Shown here: one piece after another, positions 62,382 to 64,000 of the stretch
How the letters are laid out: every line of letters begins with the position of its first letter
Position numbering within the stretch: position 1 is the first letter of the stretch
Assembly (NCBI GenBank): GCA_963792075.1
Contig: CAWBUW010000011.1
Coordinates: 124,001 to 188,000, forward strand
Length of the DNA: 64,000 nucleotides
From: CAWBUW01 sp963792075
GTDB taxonomy: Bacteria; Chloroflexota; Anaerolineae; Anaerolineales; UBA4823
Direction of reading: 5' to 3'
Program-made: the position numbers and the translations under genes
The notes under the pieces: model-generated
The model's database searches: none
Told to the model about the DNA's origin: nothing
What the model saw: the letters and a program-made list of their open reading frames with translations, nothing else

Positions 62382-62828
62382 TCAAATAGTGACTACCCGT
62401 GAATTGTAAAACTCTTTTGTTGTGTACTTATTGAAATACCAAATATAAACTGCTGGATATATAAAGCCACGAAGCACACGCCCCCATAAACGAGTTTGTT
62501 CGTTGCCGGGAACTTGCCCTGAGCTTATAAAAGTGTAATTGTTGACAGCGATAAGAACATAATGCAAAGTTACAAGCAATAATAAAGACTTTCGCGCTTT
62601 CTCATTACCATTCCAAGTGCCTATGGCACTTGAAATAACTCCTATGCTAATAGGAAGTGATAATAGAATGTTGAGAACATTTCCTGTGGCATTTCCCGAA
62701 ACTAATATATACATTGAGAGTACTAAGGGAGCAATACCAACAAAAATCAGAGCGTAAATCGTGAGAATCCAAACACCTGTCGGGCGTGACTTTTTTACTA
62801 CGTGCGGAGTTGCAATGTTTTCTGCCAT
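62382..62828 (-). CDS. Small membrane protein, possible gene cassette
   Basis: 148-residue protein with four predicted TM segments (GVWILTIYALIFVGIAPLVL, VLNILLSLPISIGVISSAIG, LLLLVTLHYVLIAVNNYTFI, and one near the C-terminus). Start ATG 62828 has ATAGGTAAAACA upstream. No family recognised. AT-rich, unlike flanking genes; an attC-like site follows its stop. Confidence 0.65.
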   Translation of the reverse strand: MAENIATPHVVKKSRPTGVWILTIYALIFVGIAPLVLSMYILVSGNATGNVLNILLSLPISIGVISSAIGTWNGNEKARKSLLLLVTLHYVLIAVNNYTFISSGQVPGNEQTRLWGRVLRGFIYPAVYIWYFNKYTTKEFYNSRVVTI

Positions 62829-62991
62829 TGTTTTACCTATTTTCAGAATTTGTCGTTTCGATTGCTCTGGGAAAATCCCACTCGATACATATATTATATA
62901 CCCACGTTCAACCCCGCTGTCCAGAACCGAGAATTTATAATACAATATAGATGACCTATATTATCTTTTAATTTCCAAGGAGTATCCTCGT

Positions 62992-64000
62992 ATGCACACC
63001 CACACACGTCCCATTCAGCGCCTGCTGCACCTGGTCTTGCTGGCAGCGATACTCGCTTCAACCCTCGTGACCAGCTCCCTGCCCGCGGCAGCCCAGGCCG
63101 AAGGCCCTGTTTATACCAGCCAGGAAATCCTGGACTTCCTTGGTATCACGCGACCCGCCGCGGAGGACATGACCGCCCTCAGCTTGCAAATTGCCGCCCA
63201 GGTGGAGGCCAACGGCCTGCCCGAGAGCGCCCTGGCTCCCCAGGCGCCGGAGGTGGGCGGTTTGCCCGGCAATTTGAACGGCAAGAATAGCCCAATCCGC
63301 GGCGATCATGACCCTGCTCAACAGCAGCCCATCACCGAATTTCCGAGACGTGATGATGATGGCCGATGCGGATGGCCGCGAAGACCTGGTCGCTGACCAT
63401 GCTGCCAAGCTCACGGATATCATCACCACCACCCTGCCGTCCGGCTGGATGCTGACCCGGTCAGCCATGTCAGCGCACACGTTCGCTACAGGTTTTACCA
63501 GTGCGGTGTATTATTTTGGCAACTCGGCCGGCAATGTCTACGTGGGTGCGGATACCACCGGCTCAGGCACGCTGAGTAAAATCGTCACGCTAAACCTCCC
63601 CACCATCCTGAACGCCTTTGGGACACTGAACAGCGACAGCCAGATCGTCATCACCGGATTGGCGGTCAACCCCGTGGCCGATCTCACTTCATTTAGCAAT
63701 GTCAACGGCTCTTTTGCCCCCTTCGCCGGGAAAATTGGCGAAATCCTGTACGTGACCTTCTGGGATACCAGCGGCGGCTTTCGCCTGACCGCCACCGGGA
63801 CGGTCGTCCAGAGCGGTCTGTTGACCTTCCCCATCGCAGACATGGTCAGCCCCGCCTATGCCTCGCCGGGCATCCAATCCCCCTTGAACTTCCCGGTGAC
63901 AGTAGGTGGCTCTTTCGGCGTGGCCTTCTCGGTCTTTCCGAACCTTGCCGGTGTCGCCGTGGATGATGATGGCAGCGTTTATCTCCAGCAGGTCGACCTG
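62992..64000 (+). CDS. Large secreted protein, 5' part (frameshifted, continues past window)
   Basis: Sec signal peptide LLHLVLLAAILASTLVTSSL with cleavage near AAAQA; AAGGAG precedes ATG 62992. The N-terminal part (VYTSQEILDFLGITRPAAED) runs to about 63283, where one extra base (GG) shifts the frame. The continuation ARIAQSAAIMTLLNSSPSPN then FRDVMMMADADGREDLVADH stays open to the window end with beta-rich sequence (VTLNLPTILNAFGTLNSDSQ, GVAVDDDGSVYLQQVDL). No enzymatic motif seen; probably a cell-surface or secreted repeat protein. Confidence 0.75.

Overview
The window looks like a chromosomal segment of a free-living heterotrophic bacterium, most probably Chloroflexota (Anaerolineae-like). 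This rests on the many lipoprotein-type binding proteins with carbohydrate permeases, ROK/LacI/DeoR regulators, Tat- and Sec-exported proteins, and a GC-rich backbone with an AT-rich accessory stretch. The assignment is inference; there is no rRNA or other phylogenetic marker beyond typA and plsY.

Layout. 1-3.5 kb (minus): tripartite tricarboxylate transporter tctC-tctB-tctA behind an isocitrate lyase/PEP mutase-family lyase. 3.5-6.1 kb (minus): NarL-type response regulator and its sensor kinase. 6.2-10.6 kb (plus): ROK regulator and a sugar ABC transporter. 10.6-11.5 kb: tandem 127-bp repeats and a GxxExxY nuclease-like gene. 11.7-13.6 kb: typA. 13.6-19.9 kb (minus): LacI regulator, alpha-glucoside ABC transporter whose AglG-type permease carries a cytochrome-c-like insert, and a trehalose-synthase-type GH13 enzyme. 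20-26.3 kb: two nucleotidyltransferases related to aminoglycoside adenylyltransferases, aldo/keto reductase, S9 peptidase and a metallo-beta-lactamase-fold protein. 26.3-32.6 kb: AT-rich accessory island with an IS630 element, small conserved hypotheticals and a duplicated S41 peptidase locus. 32.9-35.4 kb: LacI-type sensor domain fused to a histidine kinase. 35.6-41.2 kb: DedA protein, GT4 glycosyltransferase, a multicopper oxidase-ZIP transporter-DtxR operon and a DinB-like protein. 41.4-45.7 kb (minus): aapJQMP amino-acid transporter. 46-47.3 kb: plsY and a PAP2 phosphatase. 47.6-57.8 kb (plus): DeoR regulator, amidohydrolase, sugar ABC transporter, GH4 glycosidase, NagB-like isomerase, PfkB kinase, class II aldolase and PIG-L deacetylase, apparently one glycoside/amino-sugar catabolic operon. 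58-64 kb: nitroreductase, M36-type peptidase, nitrilase-family hydrolase, a truncated GNAT, two AT-rich genes flanking an attC-like site, and the start of a large secreted protein.

Common themes. Almost every intergenic gap holds a long, near-perfect inverted repeat. In all five binding-protein-dependent transporters a strong hairpin sits exactly between the binding-protein gene and the first permease gene, which suggests 3'-end stabilisation or attenuation that sets subunit stoichiometry. A ~107-bp palindromic element occurs three times plus one fragment.

At least ten otherwise well-conserved genes, including typA, are split by single-base indels, often in short homopolymers. These are more likely assembly errors than real pseudogenes, and the split genes are annotated here as single genes.
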